The position numbers and the translations under genes were made by a program. This document shows, in pieces, positions 41,844-50,775 of a stretch of 58,531 bases of DNA. Location of the stretch: NCBI GenBank assembly GCA_900544545.1, contig UQVY01000013.1, positions 1 through 58,531 on the forward strand. The letters run 5' to 3'. The stretch is from an uncultured Eubacteriales bacterium. Its GTDB lineage: Bacteria > Bacillota > Clostridia > Christensenellales > CAG-314. The stretch's first letter is position 1; each line of letters begins with the position of its first letter. The notes beneath the pieces are model-generated. The model saw only the letters and a program-made list of their open reading frames with translations, was not told the origin of the DNA and did no database searches.

Positions 41844-44513
41844 ATGCCGTCAAGTAATGAAGAATCCAAAACTTCAAGTGCGAGTTATGAATTCCGTCCC
41901 GCTATAGAAAAGTTTTCTTATGGTTTAGATGAGGAAATCCCGATAGATATCATTTTTGAGGCAGATAGTCCAATAAAATCATTGGATTCATCTGCTAATG
42001 GTTTTATTGAAAAACAAGCACCGAAATTAACCCAGGGAAGAGTGACCGCCTTGATTAAGGCTAGTGACAATCTTAATAGTCTTCAATACACAGTTTATGC
42101 AAATCTTGCTAATGGTTCACAACTTGAAGCAAATATATACGGCATAGTAGAAGATGGGAGGCTATATGTAAATGGTAATTCATTCTTTGGGGCTCGGGAT
42201 GTATATATGTCAGAAATGTTGCAAAGCGACAAAATAACAGAGCGGCAATACGAGTTGTACCTTAAGGCAGACAGTGTTGATAGTTTTGCGGAAACATCAT
42301 ATAGTGTAACAACCGTTCCTGGAGATATCGATACCAAGGCAGCAAGTGATACATACGTAACGGGTACACTGCGTTGGCGAGATGATTGGGGGAATTGGCA
42401 TCCTTTGCAGTATACTAAAGTAACGATTATGGACGAGGGCGGAGGTTGGTTGTTTGGTTGGTGGGATAGTGATTTAGGTTCGGTTTATACCAATGCCAAC
42501 GGAGTCTTTAGCTTTGGGTTTAGCAACAGAAGTGGAGGTCGAAACATATATATCAAAGTGTATCCCGCAGGAGAGAACTCTGTAGTAAAAACCGGTGCTA
42601 ATAACGAGTATGTTTGGCGAAGTTCAACTTCTTCTGGTGTGGCTACTGGCTCAACAACTGTAAAGAACTTTGATATAACTATGGCATCTGAAATGGGTCG
42701 TGCTTTTCAAGTATCACAAGCTACAATTATTGCCGCACGATATGCAAAAACAATGAATGGAAGCAATATAGCTAATGTGACGGTTAGATATCCGCATAAC
42801 GAATCAAGTACGGGATGTTTTTATAGCGGCAATACAGTATATATAGTGGGTAATAGAACCAATGATAACCAAATGATTTCTGGGGTGCTTTTCCGTTCTT
42901 ATGCATCATGGGATGTCATTCAGCACGAGTATAACCACCACGTTCAGAATAAGTTAGGTATCACAGCGAACCCGGGAGGTTGGCATACATTTGGAAACAA
43001 TATGTACGACCACTATATGTCGCATCATGGTGGAGCATCTGCCGGTAATTGCTTAAACTCTTCTGGTGCGATTACATGTGCAAATCCAAGTGCTGCTAAC
43101 GCAAAGGACAGAGCAATAAAGATAGCGTATGCGGAGTCGTGGCCATCGGTTGTCAGCGGAATGGCACAACAATATGCTATAACATATTGGCGTTTGGATA
43201 ATAATATACAAACGGTAGGTGATACAGGCTACAATTCATATAATGGCGCAGCAATAAATTACAATACCACCGCTGTGCGCAGTGGTGAAACCGTCGAGGC
43301 TTCCGTTGCAGGCGTGTTATGGGATCTATATGACAATGATGTGGAATCGCATGATAGATTGGCATTGGGGCATACTAGCTTCTGGAACTTGTCCATCAAT
43401 AGTAGCGCGAAGACGCTATCTGCTTTAATAAACTACTTTAACGCAAACTACTCTTCCTACTATTACACATCCAGATTGGGGGATATATTAAGCTATTATC
43501 GAATGGCGGCTACAAATATAAATACTTCGTCGGCATTAACGACAAGTCCCCCTACTTTCAATTGGACACCAAACGGCACGAGCAATAGTTTGAGGAACAA
43601 TTCTTTTATTGTCATTTTTTATGCGGAGAATCAAAGTGAAATACTAAGAGTTAGCACCACCTCTACTTCGTTGACTCTTACGCAAGATCAGTGGAATTCT
43701 ATTTTATATATGTATGGTCAAACATTTTATGTAGCCGTTATTGCAACGCAGACAGGAAGTCCATCGACAGGCGGGTATTATTCAAATTTTGTGGCTTATA
43801 CAAAACCAATTCAAGCACCAATAACCGAGTCTTTTACGTTCACAAAAACTACTCGTTACATTGAAAAAATAACATCTCTCTCGCCAGGTAATTATGTGGA
43901 CTATTATGTGACTTTTTACAAAGCAGGTCATTATGATAAGCTCATTCAAACTTTTGGACCCAGAGATACGACAATTTCAATATATGATGCGTCAGGAAGC
44001 AGGGTGGCCTATAATGATGATGCAGGATATGGGCTTAATGCGTTAATATTCTTTAAGCCCGTAGATGGGGTCCAGTATAAGATTAGAGTTAAATTCTATA
44101 GTTCAAGCGTTGCGGGCGATGTAAAGCTTGTAATATTCCCAGCGGCTAGCATGAATGGCATAGAACCCACAACCTATGAAAATCTTCTTCCGATTAGCAT
44201 GCCGACCACATTATCAGGCAATATGGTTTATGGAACTGCCATTGGTTACAGAATCACCCCGCCAACAACGAGCACCTATATGTTTGAAACTGTCTCGGAG
44301 GGAGATCCTCGATTAGATATGTATTTATACATTATTGATCCAAGATCAACAGCGCCATCGTATCAAGATGATGATAGTGGTGGCAATTTACAAGCAAAGT
44401 TGAGCGTTGAAATGGAGGCAGGAATTCCCTATCTAATGATTATTACTAGATACAATCCGACTGCAGATTGGGATGGAGGGTGGTACCACTTACATATAAC
44501 TCAACAAAGCTAG
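41844..44513 (+). CDS. Large secreted zinc metallopeptidase, signal peptide separated by UAG
   Basis: 889 aa open frame downstream of the UAG; its own ATG (41844) has no ribosome binding site. N-terminal beta-rich region; a carboxypeptidase-regulatory/Cna-B-like segment (LRWRDDWGNWHPLQYTKVTI); zincin motif H361-E-Y-N-H365 followed by H366, with a possible third ligand Glu in YAESWPS. A fibronectin-like stretch near 560-650 and two C-terminal PPC-like domains follow (DYYVTFYKAGHYDKL; YRITPPTTSTYMFETVSEGD). Likely extracellular protein degradation, if expressed. AT-rich codon use and its own terminator mark it as acquired. It may be a pseudogene by one nonsense mutation or be read through. Confidence 0.75.
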   Translation: MPSSNEESKTSSASYEFRPAIEKFSYGLDEEIPIDIIFEADSPIKSLDSSANGFIEKQAPKLTQGRVTALIKASDNLNSLQYTVYANLANGSQLEANIYGIVEDGRLYVNGNSFFGARDVYMSEMLQSDKITERQYELYLKADSVDSFAETSYSVTTVPGDIDTKAASDTYVTGTLRWRDDWGNWHPLQYTKVTIMDEGGGWLFGWWDSDLGSVYTNANGVFSFGFSNRSGGRNIYIKVYPAGENSVVKTGANNEYVWRSSTSSGVATGSTTVKNFDITMASEMGRAFQVSQATIIAARYAKTMNGSNIANVTVRYPHNESSTGCFYSGNTVYIVGNRTNDNQMISGVLFRSYASWDVIQHEYNHHVQNKLGITANPGGWHTFGNNMYDHYMSHHGGASAGNCLNSSGAITCANPSAANAKDRAIKIAYAESWPSVVSGMAQQYAITYWRLDNNIQTVGDTGYNSYNGAAINYNTTAVRSGETVEASVAGVLWDLYDNDVESHDRLALGHTSFWNLSINSSAKTLSALINYFNANYSSYYYTSRLGDILSYYRMAATNINTSSALTTSPPTFNWTPNGTSNSLRNNSFIVIFYAENQSEILRVSTTSTSLTLTQDQWNSILYMYGQTFYVAVIATQTGSPSTGGYYSNFVAYTKPIQAPITESFTFTKTTRYIEKITSLSPGNYVDYYVTFYKAGHYDKLIQTFGPRDTTISIYDASGSRVAYNDDAGYGLNALIFFKPVDGVQYKIRVKFYSSSVAGDVKLVIFPAASMNGIEPTTYENLLPISMPTTLSGNMVYGTAIGYRITPPTTSTYMFETVSEGDPRLDMYLYIIDPRSTAPSYQDDDSGGNLQAKLSVEMEAGIPYLMIITRYNPTADWDGGWYHLHITQQS

Positions 44514-44596
44514 TCTTTCTGTAGAAGCAATCCTAGCTCTTGATTGATGGTGGGCAAGTCGTTCAGTCAGCATAAACACTTCTAGTATCAAGCGTT

Positions 44597-44648
44597 AAAT
44601 GCACCCTCGGTCGAACACGAAAGTGAAAGACCGAAGAGGTGCATTTTT
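44597..44648 (+). terminator. Terminator of the metallopeptidase unit
   Basis: AAATGCACC (44597-44605) with GGTGCATTT (44638-44646), inner TCGGTC/GACCGA, followed by a T run. Confidence 0.82.
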
Positions 44649-44748
44649 ATGTAATTATGATAGGACTATACATAGGACTTGCTAAACCTCATAAAATCTG
44701 CTACAACAAATACATAAACATTAGGCTTGCAAACTTCAAGGAACACAT

Positions 44749-44994
44749 ATGGATGAATTGGCTATAAACGAAAAATTCGGTACATATCTGAACGAAAACG
44801 TTCTCAATGCACAACAGCAAGAGTTTGTAAAAACAATAATAAATTATGTGAATGAAAACGGCGATATTGAAAGGGAGGATTTACTGAACACATCACCTTT
44901 TGACGACCTTGATATCTTAGAACTGTTCGGGGAGAAAATAAAAAATCTCAATTACATAATTAATACTGCCTTTTCTTTTCCCGTTTATCCATAA
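44749..44994 (+). pseudogene. Remnant of type I restriction enzyme HsdR (C-terminal domain)
   Basis: 81 aa matching the pattern of the EcoEI/EcoKI R-subunit C-terminal domain: LNAQQQEFVKTIINYVNENGDI, then a short loop and TSPFDDLD, LFGEKI. Full HsdR has about 1,000 residues. No DEAD-box, nuclease, hsdM or hsdS sequence is nearby, and an in-frame stop lies 24 bases upstream of the ATG. It is therefore a leftover fragment, although its reading frame is intact and begins with Met, so a small expressed protein cannot be excluded. Confidence 0.6.
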
Positions 44995-45097
44995 AAGCAG
45001 TATTGCTTTTGTATGCCATACCAACCTATTATCAATAAGAATTTGAACAATTTAACTTAACCCTTATTACAACAAACCAAATTTAAGTGCTATTTTT

Positions 45098-46672
45098 TTA
45101 CATTGACGTTCCGCCTGAACCGGCAGTGTTGTTTCTTTGTTCCATGCGAGATTTGAATTCAAGATACTCAAAGTATTCATCAAGCGTTTCAAATCCAAGT
45201 CGTTTCATTTCTTCTTTTGCTTTTCTAAACTCGGAAACATTTTCCGACGGCAATTCAGGAAACACTTTTTCAATAGGTTCGTCTTTTAATGAAATCGACG
45301 GAGTTTCTTCTGTCTTATCTTCGACTGTTTCGTCCCATGATTCATAAACAGTAGGAAATCTTTTTTCTTTTGAATCGTCAGGATTTTCAACTTCTGAAAA
45401 CGAAAACAATTTTTGCATAGTATCCATTGAGTCTGTGTCGGATTGAGTTTTCGGCACCGGTTTTCCATTGAATACATTTGTCAAGGTATCCGCAACGGCA
45501 AGTTTCGATGAATAGTTCAAATGGCTGTAAATATCTGCCGTTGTGCTGAATGTGCTGTGTCCAAGCCATTCCTGAACGGCTTTCATACTTACGCCGCACG
45601 CAATCAATATACTTGCACAACTATGTCGTAATTCGTGCAAGCGAATTAGCGGCAAATTATTGCGCAATAAAAAGGTCCTAAAATGAGTTGTCAACGTATC
45701 CGGACGGACGATTTTACCCACGTCGTCAACGCATACGTATCCTAAATATTCTCTCGAATAATAAGAACCATAACGCTCTATATTGCGTTCCTGCTCACTT
45801 TTTACTTTGAGCAATATCTCTTTAACCATAGGTAAAAGCGGTAACGTTCGCATACTCGATTGATTTTTCATTTTGTCTTTTTTTACAATTGTTCTTTTCC
45901 CGTTTACTTCACATTGAACGACAGCGTGTTCCAAAGTAATTGTGTCACGTTCAAAATCGACAGATTCCCAACGCAACCCACAAACTTCACTACGCCGCAA
46001 CCCATAAATTGCAGTAAGTTTGTAGATAAATTCATACGGATCGCCTTGAAGTTTTTTGAATAGTTCCGACATTTGCTCAATTGTATAAAATTTCGCTTTG
46101 TATTTCGGGGATTTCGGGCGCTCTATTTTATCAGCTGGATTTGTCTTGATATAATCTGCACGATAGGCGATATGTAAAGCCCTATGTATAATTGTATGAC
46201 AATGATGGCATTCCTGAATGCTCTTTCCGTTCTTTTGTAAAAAAGAGTAAAAGTCCTGTATGTCACGCGGTTTCAAATTGCAAAGACGGATATGTTTTTC
46301 TTTGAAATACTCGGCAATTGATTTTACTCTGCGCTTATATACGGCATAAGTTGTAATTTGCAAATTAGGTTTTGCCATTTCTAACCAGTCCCACAAATAA
46401 TCTGAAAACAGCGGACTGTTTATATTTTCTTCCTCTCTTAACTCGTTATTAGAGACAGATTCTCTTGTTCTATCGGCTTTTTTCTGTACGGTTGGCAATA
46501 TTCCTTGCTCGAACTGTGCGACGATTTCTCTCATCATATCGGTAGCGGCGCGCTTGTTGTTCCGTTCGTCAAGACCGGTGGCGATCCACTTGTTTTTATA
46601 TTTGCCGTTTTCGTCCTTGTAAGAGATAACAACATAATACTTGCCACCTTTAACCGCTAATCTGCCTGTCAT
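45098..46672 (-). CDS. int: Tyrosine site-specific integrase
   Basis: 524 aa phage/ICE integrase. An N-terminal AP2-like strand region (KYYVVISYKDENGKYKNKW), a SAM-like core-binding domain (about 85-185), and a catalytic domain with R226 (YGLRRSEV), H346-E-L-R349-H, H372 (WLGHS) and nucleophile Y382 (DIYSHL). A C-terminal extension of about 120 residues, acidic and ending in a coiled stretch, exceeds typical relatives (about 380-400 aa). Its start overlaps the excisionase-like gene by 23 bases. The element end (att site) is expected to the left, between 44995 and 45097 or further. Confidence 0.93.
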   Translation of the reverse strand: MTGRLAVKGGKYYVVISYKDENGKYKNKWIATGLDERNNKRAATDMMREIVAQFEQGILPTVQKKADRTRESVSNNELREEENINSPLFSDYLWDWLEMAKPNLQITTYAVYKRRVKSIAEYFKEKHIRLCNLKPRDIQDFYSFLQKNGKSIQECHHCHTIIHRALHIAYRADYIKTNPADKIERPKSPKYKAKFYTIEQMSELFKKLQGDPYEFIYKLTAIYGLRRSEVCGLRWESVDFERDTITLEHAVVQCEVNGKRTIVKKDKMKNQSSMRTLPLLPMVKEILLKVKSEQERNIERYGSYYSREYLGYVCVDDVGKIVRPDTLTTHFRTFLLRNNLPLIRLHELRHSCASILIACGVSMKAVQEWLGHSTFSTTADIYSHLNYSSKLAVADTLTNVFNGKPVPKTQSDTDSMDTMQKLFSFSEVENPDDSKEKRFPTVYESWDETVEDKTEETPSISLKDEPIEKVFPELPSENVSEFRKAKEEMKRLGFETLDEYFEYLEFKSRMEQRNNTAGSGGTSM

Positions 46673-46859
46673 TTTTATCCTCCGCGCAAACGAAAGCGAT
46701 GACGCTTTTTTTGGCTATAATATATTTACTCCCGACCTTTTTAGCCGGCAAAACTCCGCTACGTAAAAGGCGATAAGCAAACGACGTGCTTATTCTCAAC
46801 ATATCCGAAACCTGCTCGACGCTCACAACGTCGGGGTAGTCCTTAAACATTTCATTCAT
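46650..46859 (-). CDS. Excisionase-like helix-turn-helix protein
   Basis: 69 aa from the ATG at 46859 (GGAGG 10 bases upstream; a TTG six bases earlier is possible). The MerR/excisionase-type helix-turn-helix VVSVEQVSDMLRISTSFAYRLLRSG, then the wing LPAKKVGSKYIIAKKSVI, is the usual DNA-binding module encoded next to tyrosine integrases. Probably directs excision. It overlaps both its neighbours (integrase by 10 bp of frame beyond the stop region; the upstream gene by 4 bases). Confidence 0.82.
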   Translation of the reverse strand: MNEMFKDYPDVVSVEQVSDMLRISTSFAYRLLRSGVLPAKKVGSKYIIAKKSVIAFVCAEDKNDRQISG

Positions 46860-47635
46860 AAGCAAAAGCCCTCCTGTAAGGGTATGTATATTTGTTCCTG
46901 TAAATTTTCGATAAGTTCGTCTATAATGTATTCAAAATCGCTTTTATCGACGTTGGCAAGATTTCCGTATCCATCCAAACGATAAATATCCGCATCGTAC
47001 GTGTCGCCTATAAAAAACCGTAACCGACTGAGATCTGTCGCATTTTCTTTAACGATATACTCCAAAATATCTTCGGTAACGAAATCGTAGTCGGTAATTG
47101 TGTCCGTTAGGCTGGTTCCGTGCTTATTGTCAAATTCGGCACACTTGTTCCAAAGTTTGCTATACATGTCGTTGTGGTCGTAACCCAAACCGCACTTAAA
47201 CTCGCTTAAATCGTCCATAAAAGCCAGTTTCTCAAAATCTTCTTCGTTTGAAACATAAAACTCGCCATAATGAAATACGGCAACGGCGTCGGTATCGATT
47301 CGAATATTCCGTCCTTTTTGGTCAATAAAAACTACGGGGCTTTCGGACAGATTTTTTATGTAAACATAATCGGAAAACCACTTGTCGAAGTAATCGTGTT
47401 TCATATCTAAAAAACTTTTCGGGGGATTGTAAAACAATTCTTCTTTGTATCCGAAATATCTATCGTTGAATTGCTCCACTATCGAAATATAATCTTCGAC
47501 GGTATCGGCAAGGGCAAGGTCTCCGAATACTTCTTCACCGTATCCGCCGTTGCTTAAATACATATCGCCGTTAAATTCTCTCGAACTTAAAATATTCCCT
47601 TCCGGCGTTATTATGGCAATTTGTCCTCTCGTCAA
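46856..47635 (-). CDS. Unrecognised mobile-element protein
   Basis: 259 aa, acidic, no signal peptide. Contains VEDYISIVEQFNDRYFGYKE, CGLGYDHNDMYSKLWNKC, and many Asp/Tyr residues. No motif I can assign. GGAGGA lies just before the ATG. Its stop overlaps the start of the excisionase-like gene, so they are coupled. Sequence style suggests an element housekeeping or antirestriction protein, without proof. Confidence 0.6.
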   Translation of the reverse strand: MTRGQIAIITPEGNILSSREFNGDMYLSNGGYGEEVFGDLALADTVEDYISIVEQFNDRYFGYKEELFYNPPKSFLDMKHDYFDKWFSDYVYIKNLSESPVVFIDQKGRNIRIDTDAVAVFHYGEFYVSNEEDFEKLAFMDDLSEFKCGLGYDHNDMYSKLWNKCAEFDNKHGTSLTDTITDYDFVTEDILEYIVKENATDLSRLRFFIGDTYDADIYRLDGYGNLANVDKSDFEYIIDELIENLQEQIYIPLQEGFCL

Positions 47636-47647
47636 AATAATCCTCCT

Positions 47648-48274
47648 TTACATTTGACTTTGTTCTTCGCGGAATCTGCGGTAAAGTCCACCGTCTTCAT
47701 TTCGTATGTTTTCTGCAAAAAAAGATAGTGCGTGACTGTAATCGCTGTCCTCGTCATATAGCAAACAGTAGCACCCTTCGTCGCGTTCTACGGTAATACC
47801 GAAAGACGTAAGAATTCCTTTCAGATAAAAAGCGTAGGTTTCTATTCGTCCGTCTCTGCTTTCATAGTGTTCTTTCGATACAACTTCCGAATAGTTACAA
47901 AGCGTACCGTCCCTAAGAGAAGATTGCAGATAATCGGCGGTTTCTTTTGCGTCGTATTGAGTAAGAATATCGCGTAAAATACGCGCGGCGTCATCCGTCG
48001 TTTCCGTTGACAGCCGTTCGGCAACGGTACGCAAATCAGGGGATAAGTCATCGTATAAGTCGATTATTCGCTTATCTATATACTGTTCCTGTTTCCTGTC
48101 CGGCGCGACGAAAATCTTGACGGTATCGAAATCGAAAACGTTGGCGGCGTGCGGCACGGCTCTTGGGTGTCGGGTATAGTAGAGCGGAATGTCGTTTTCG
48201 AGCAAAGAACCGAAAAAATCCCGCATTGTTTTGTTCGGCACTTCTTCTATGATTAAATTTTTAGGTTTCGTCAT
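47648..48274 (-). CDS. Unrecognised mobile-element protein
   Basis: 208 aa from the ATG at 48274, chosen because GGGAGGATT lies 6 bases upstream; the open frame extends further but inside the methyltransferase gene. The N-terminal MTKPKNLIIEEVPNKTMRDF is followed by a mixed alpha/beta sequence (TVKIFVAPDRKQEQYIDKRI). No known domain. Overlaps the preceding C5 methyltransferase by 14 bases and is followed after 12 bases by another unknown. Confidence 0.6.
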   Translation of the reverse strand: MTKPKNLIIEEVPNKTMRDFFGSLLENDIPLYYTRHPRAVPHAANVFDFDTVKIFVAPDRKQEQYIDKRIIDLYDDLSPDLRTVAERLSTETTDDAARILRDILTQYDAKETADYLQSSLRDGTLCNYSEVVSKEHYESRDGRIETYAFYLKGILTSFGITVERDEGCYCLLYDEDSDYSHALSFFAENIRNEDGGLYRRFREEQSQM

Positions 48275-49385
48275 TTTTACAATCCTCCCGCAAAACGGCG
48301 AACATGGGTAGTTCACAAAGCAGTTCAAACGGCGTTTTATAACGCTTTCCAAATACCTTATGTTCCCATTCCACGCCGTAAAGCTGCCCAAACACAGCCA
48401 TAAGCACCGTTACGACGATACTGTTTCCCGCCTGACTGTAAATATCCGTTTCGGAAACGTAAACAATACGTTCTTTCTTGCCTGTACTTTCATTTTTACG
48501 ATAATAATACCTGCTTTTATAATAGTCTTTATCTTCAAAGCCCATAAAACGCAAGGCTTCGAGCGGCGTAAGGTGCCGTATGTTTTTTTCACGCGAAGAA
48601 TGTTCGTCCAAAATATAATTGCCTTGTTTTGTGGTAAGGCAATCGAATATACCTTCGATACATAAAACTTCGTTGCATTGCTTAAATATCGCCCCTTTAA
48701 TTTTTCCGAGTGGCATAATTCTGAACGTGTCCGAAAAATAACGATTATATGGTTCTACGTCGTCGAGCGTTTTTGTGTAATATTTGTCATTTACGTTGTG
48801 TTCGAGTAAATCTTTAATGCGGACGCCCGAATCGTAACCGTGCGGGTATTCGAAATCGATTTTCAAATCCTTGCGAACGGCAACGAGAATAAGCCTTGTA
48901 CGGTTTTGCGGAACGTTAAAATATTTTGCGTTGAGAATATCCGCGTTCAGTCTGTAACCGAGTCCCGAAAGCGTGTGACAAAACTTCCTGTAAGTATGGA
49001 TGTGTTTTATCGAAATAACGGCGGCAACGTTTTCCCAAACGACGATTTTCGGCTTTGAAAGTGCTATGAGTTTTATGTAATACCACATCAGGCTGGAACG
49101 CGTGCCGGAACCTTCTTCGCCACCCTTGCCGAGTCCTGCGTTGGAAAAATCCTGACACGGCGTTCCGCCTACAAGCAAATCAAGATCCTGCGGAATAGGT
49201 TTTTGGTTTATGTTTTCGAGATTGCCGAAATTTTTATTCGTCGATTCTTTATGTATTGCGCAATAGGCTTTTATAGCCGGAATGTCTATCTCGCTGAAAA
49301 AAGACAACTCGTATGGTATTCCGAGCATTTTAAGAGCCTTTTCGGGCGCACCTATGCCGGAACATACCGTAGCGACTTTCAACAC
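48261..49385 (-). CDS. C5-cytosine DNA methyltransferase
   Basis: 374 aa m5C methyltransferase. SAM motif ATVCSGIGAPEKAL, catalytic Cys77 in GGTPCQDFS, WENV motif (E118-N-V120), QNRTRLILVAV and the C-terminal QAGNSIVVTVLM. All key residues are present. No cognate restriction enzyme is nearby, so it is an orphan, of the kind phages and ICEs use against host restriction. GGAGG precedes the ATG. Overlaps the downstream gene by 14 bases, upstream neighbour 15 bases away. Confidence 0.93.
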   Translation of the reverse strand: MLKVATVCSGIGAPEKALKMLGIPYELSFFSEIDIPAIKAYCAIHKESTNKNFGNLENINQKPIPQDLDLLVGGTPCQDFSNAGLGKGGEEGSGTRSSLMWYYIKLIALSKPKIVVWENVAAVISIKHIHTYRKFCHTLSGLGYRLNADILNAKYFNVPQNRTRLILVAVRKDLKIDFEYPHGYDSGVRIKDLLEHNVNDKYYTKTLDDVEPYNRYFSDTFRIMPLGKIKGAIFKQCNEVLCIEGIFDCLTTKQGNYILDEHSSREKNIRHLTPLEALRFMGFEDKDYYKSRYYYRKNESTGKKERIVYVSETDIYSQAGNSIVVTVLMAVFGQLYGVEWEHKVFGKRYKTPFELLCELPMFAVLREDCKNDET

Positions 49386-49400
49386 TTGTTTTATCCTCCT

Positions 49401-50300
49401 TTACATTTCCGTTCCCGTAGTTAGTCGAACCACCCTTTGACGTGACGTATAAGCCGATTTAAGGGCGTTTAGGGCGTTTTCTATCGTTATTTGTCCGTAA
49501 GTGGACGAACCGCGTTTCGTGTCCCATTTGGAACGATACAGTCCCGAAGAACGAAATATGCGGTCTATCTGCGAAGTGTCCTGCGTCCACCATGCAAGAA
49601 TGGAACAAAGGGCAAAGTCCGCCGAACTATGACTTACTGAGCCGTCAAAGTTTCCGTTATACAGTTTGTTAAACCGTTCGGCAATTCGGCTGTCGCGTAT
49701 TTTTTCCAACAACTCGGAATCCGTGTGCGTGCAATCGGGACGAACGATAATCGCTTCCGCCTTTTTCCCGACGTATTCCTCGTTGACCTTCAAGAGAACG
49801 TCCGAATAATCCTTAATTTTTGTCGTGTCTGACAATAGATTTCCCGTCATACACATAAAACGGTATCTCGAATACATTTCAACTCCGCGCTTATCGTTTT
49901 TCTTCATTGCGTCGGCCGGCAGAGTGCCGCGAACAAGAATATGGATACCCGTGCCGCTTAATGATGTTTCGGCATAGGTGTCAGAGAAAATTTGCAGCAA
50001 TTCCTGCGCGTCGGTAGTCAAAACAGCGCCCGTGTCTTTATCTACGGCGTGGTCAAGGTCGATAAACGTTATGCCTTCGCCGAGAGCAAAAACAAGACCG
50101 CCGTAACGGTTTCTTTCGCAGTATCTTTTTGCCGTTTCAAAGTCTGTCCACGTGTCCGGCTCGTTGCTTTTGGCAAACTTGCTCGTTACGGGACTGATGA
50201 TTATTTTTTGATACTTATTTTTGTTTTTATCGTAATAACTTCGGTAAACGCACCATTGTTTAAGCGTTTTCAGTTCTTGCGGTATGTTTGAATAAATCAT
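49401..50300 (-). CDS. Primase-polymerase-like protein (NrS-1-type N-terminal domain)
   Basis: 299 aa from the ATG at 50300 (AGGAGGAC upstream; a longer frame overlaps the previous gene and is rejected). The pattern is W-C-V-Y-R, a K-x-P-like segment IIISPVTSKFAKSNEPDTW, TDFETAKRYCERN, then GLVFALGEGITFIDLDHAVD, where Asp-x-Asp would bind metal, and SLSGTGIHILVRG. This fits the prim-pol fold of plasmid/phage NrS-1-type polymerases. A helicase part is absent, so it may prime replication together with another protein, or be inactive. Confidence 0.75.
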   Translation of the reverse strand: MIYSNIPQELKTLKQWCVYRSYYDKNKNKYQKIIISPVTSKFAKSNEPDTWTDFETAKRYCERNRYGGLVFALGEGITFIDLDHAVDKDTGAVLTTDAQELLQIFSDTYAETSLSGTGIHILVRGTLPADAMKKNDKRGVEMYSRYRFMCMTGNLLSDTTKIKDYSDVLLKVNEEYVGKKAEAIIVRPDCTHTDSELLEKIRDSRIAERFNKLYNGNFDGSVSHSSADFALCSILAWWTQDTSQIDRIFRSSGLYRSKWDTKRGSSTYGQITIENALNALKSAYTSRQRVVRLTTGTEM

Positions 50301-50307
50301 AGTCCTC

Positions 50308-50769
50308 CTAAAAACCCATAAAGCCGAAAGCAACGGTAACAGCGGCAACGTAAAATCTTTTGTCTTTGAAATAATCAAGGTCGGCGTCTGCCGTCCGTTC
50401 CCGTTCAACTCCGAAAGCATACGCAACGTTATGCGCTGCCCATTCTCCCGACATATCGGACAATGAAATCTTTATTCCTTGCATTGACAGGCGACGGCGG
50501 ATAAAACAAAGAATTTCAATTCGTTCTTTTTTTGTAAAGCGGTAAGATTTTTCTATTTTTACCGCGCTTTTGCCGAACGTGATTTTTGCCGTGTTGCCGT
50601 TGCTTGTCGTATAGACGACAGTATTGCCCATGTGATCGCACTCCGTAAACGTTTCGACTTTTACGGAGTTGATAGCGGACAGAGTTATAAGGTTGCAGAT
50701 AAGAGCCGTTACCGATAAAATAAGACAGATAACGGCAATGATTAAACAAGTCTTTCGTATCGTAAACAC
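50308..50769 (-). CDS. Small membrane-anchored protein, unrecognised
   Basis: 153 aa from a GTG at 50769. One N-terminal transmembrane helix (LIIAVICLILSVTALICNLI), then an extracytoplasmic or cytosolic part of about 115 aa with no known motif. The ribosome binding site is weak (GCGAG). It begins 6 bases after the stop of the upstream zinc-binding protein and ends 7 bases before the primase-like gene. Confidence 0.55.
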   Translation of the reverse strand: MFTIRKTCLIIAVICLILSVTALICNLITLSAINSVKVETFTECDHMGNTVVYTTSNGNTAKITFGKSAVKIEKSYRFTKKERIEILCFIRRRLSMQGIKISLSDMSGEWAAHNVAYAFGVERERTADADLDYFKDKRFYVAAVTVAFGFMGF

Positions 50770-50775
50770 CTCGCT

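Noticed and set aside
41844..44513. General TAG recoding (code with UAG as amino acid) as explanation of the interrupted peptidase
   Set aside because: The peptidase itself and several host genes use TAG as their normal stop; only local suppression or mutation remains plausible.
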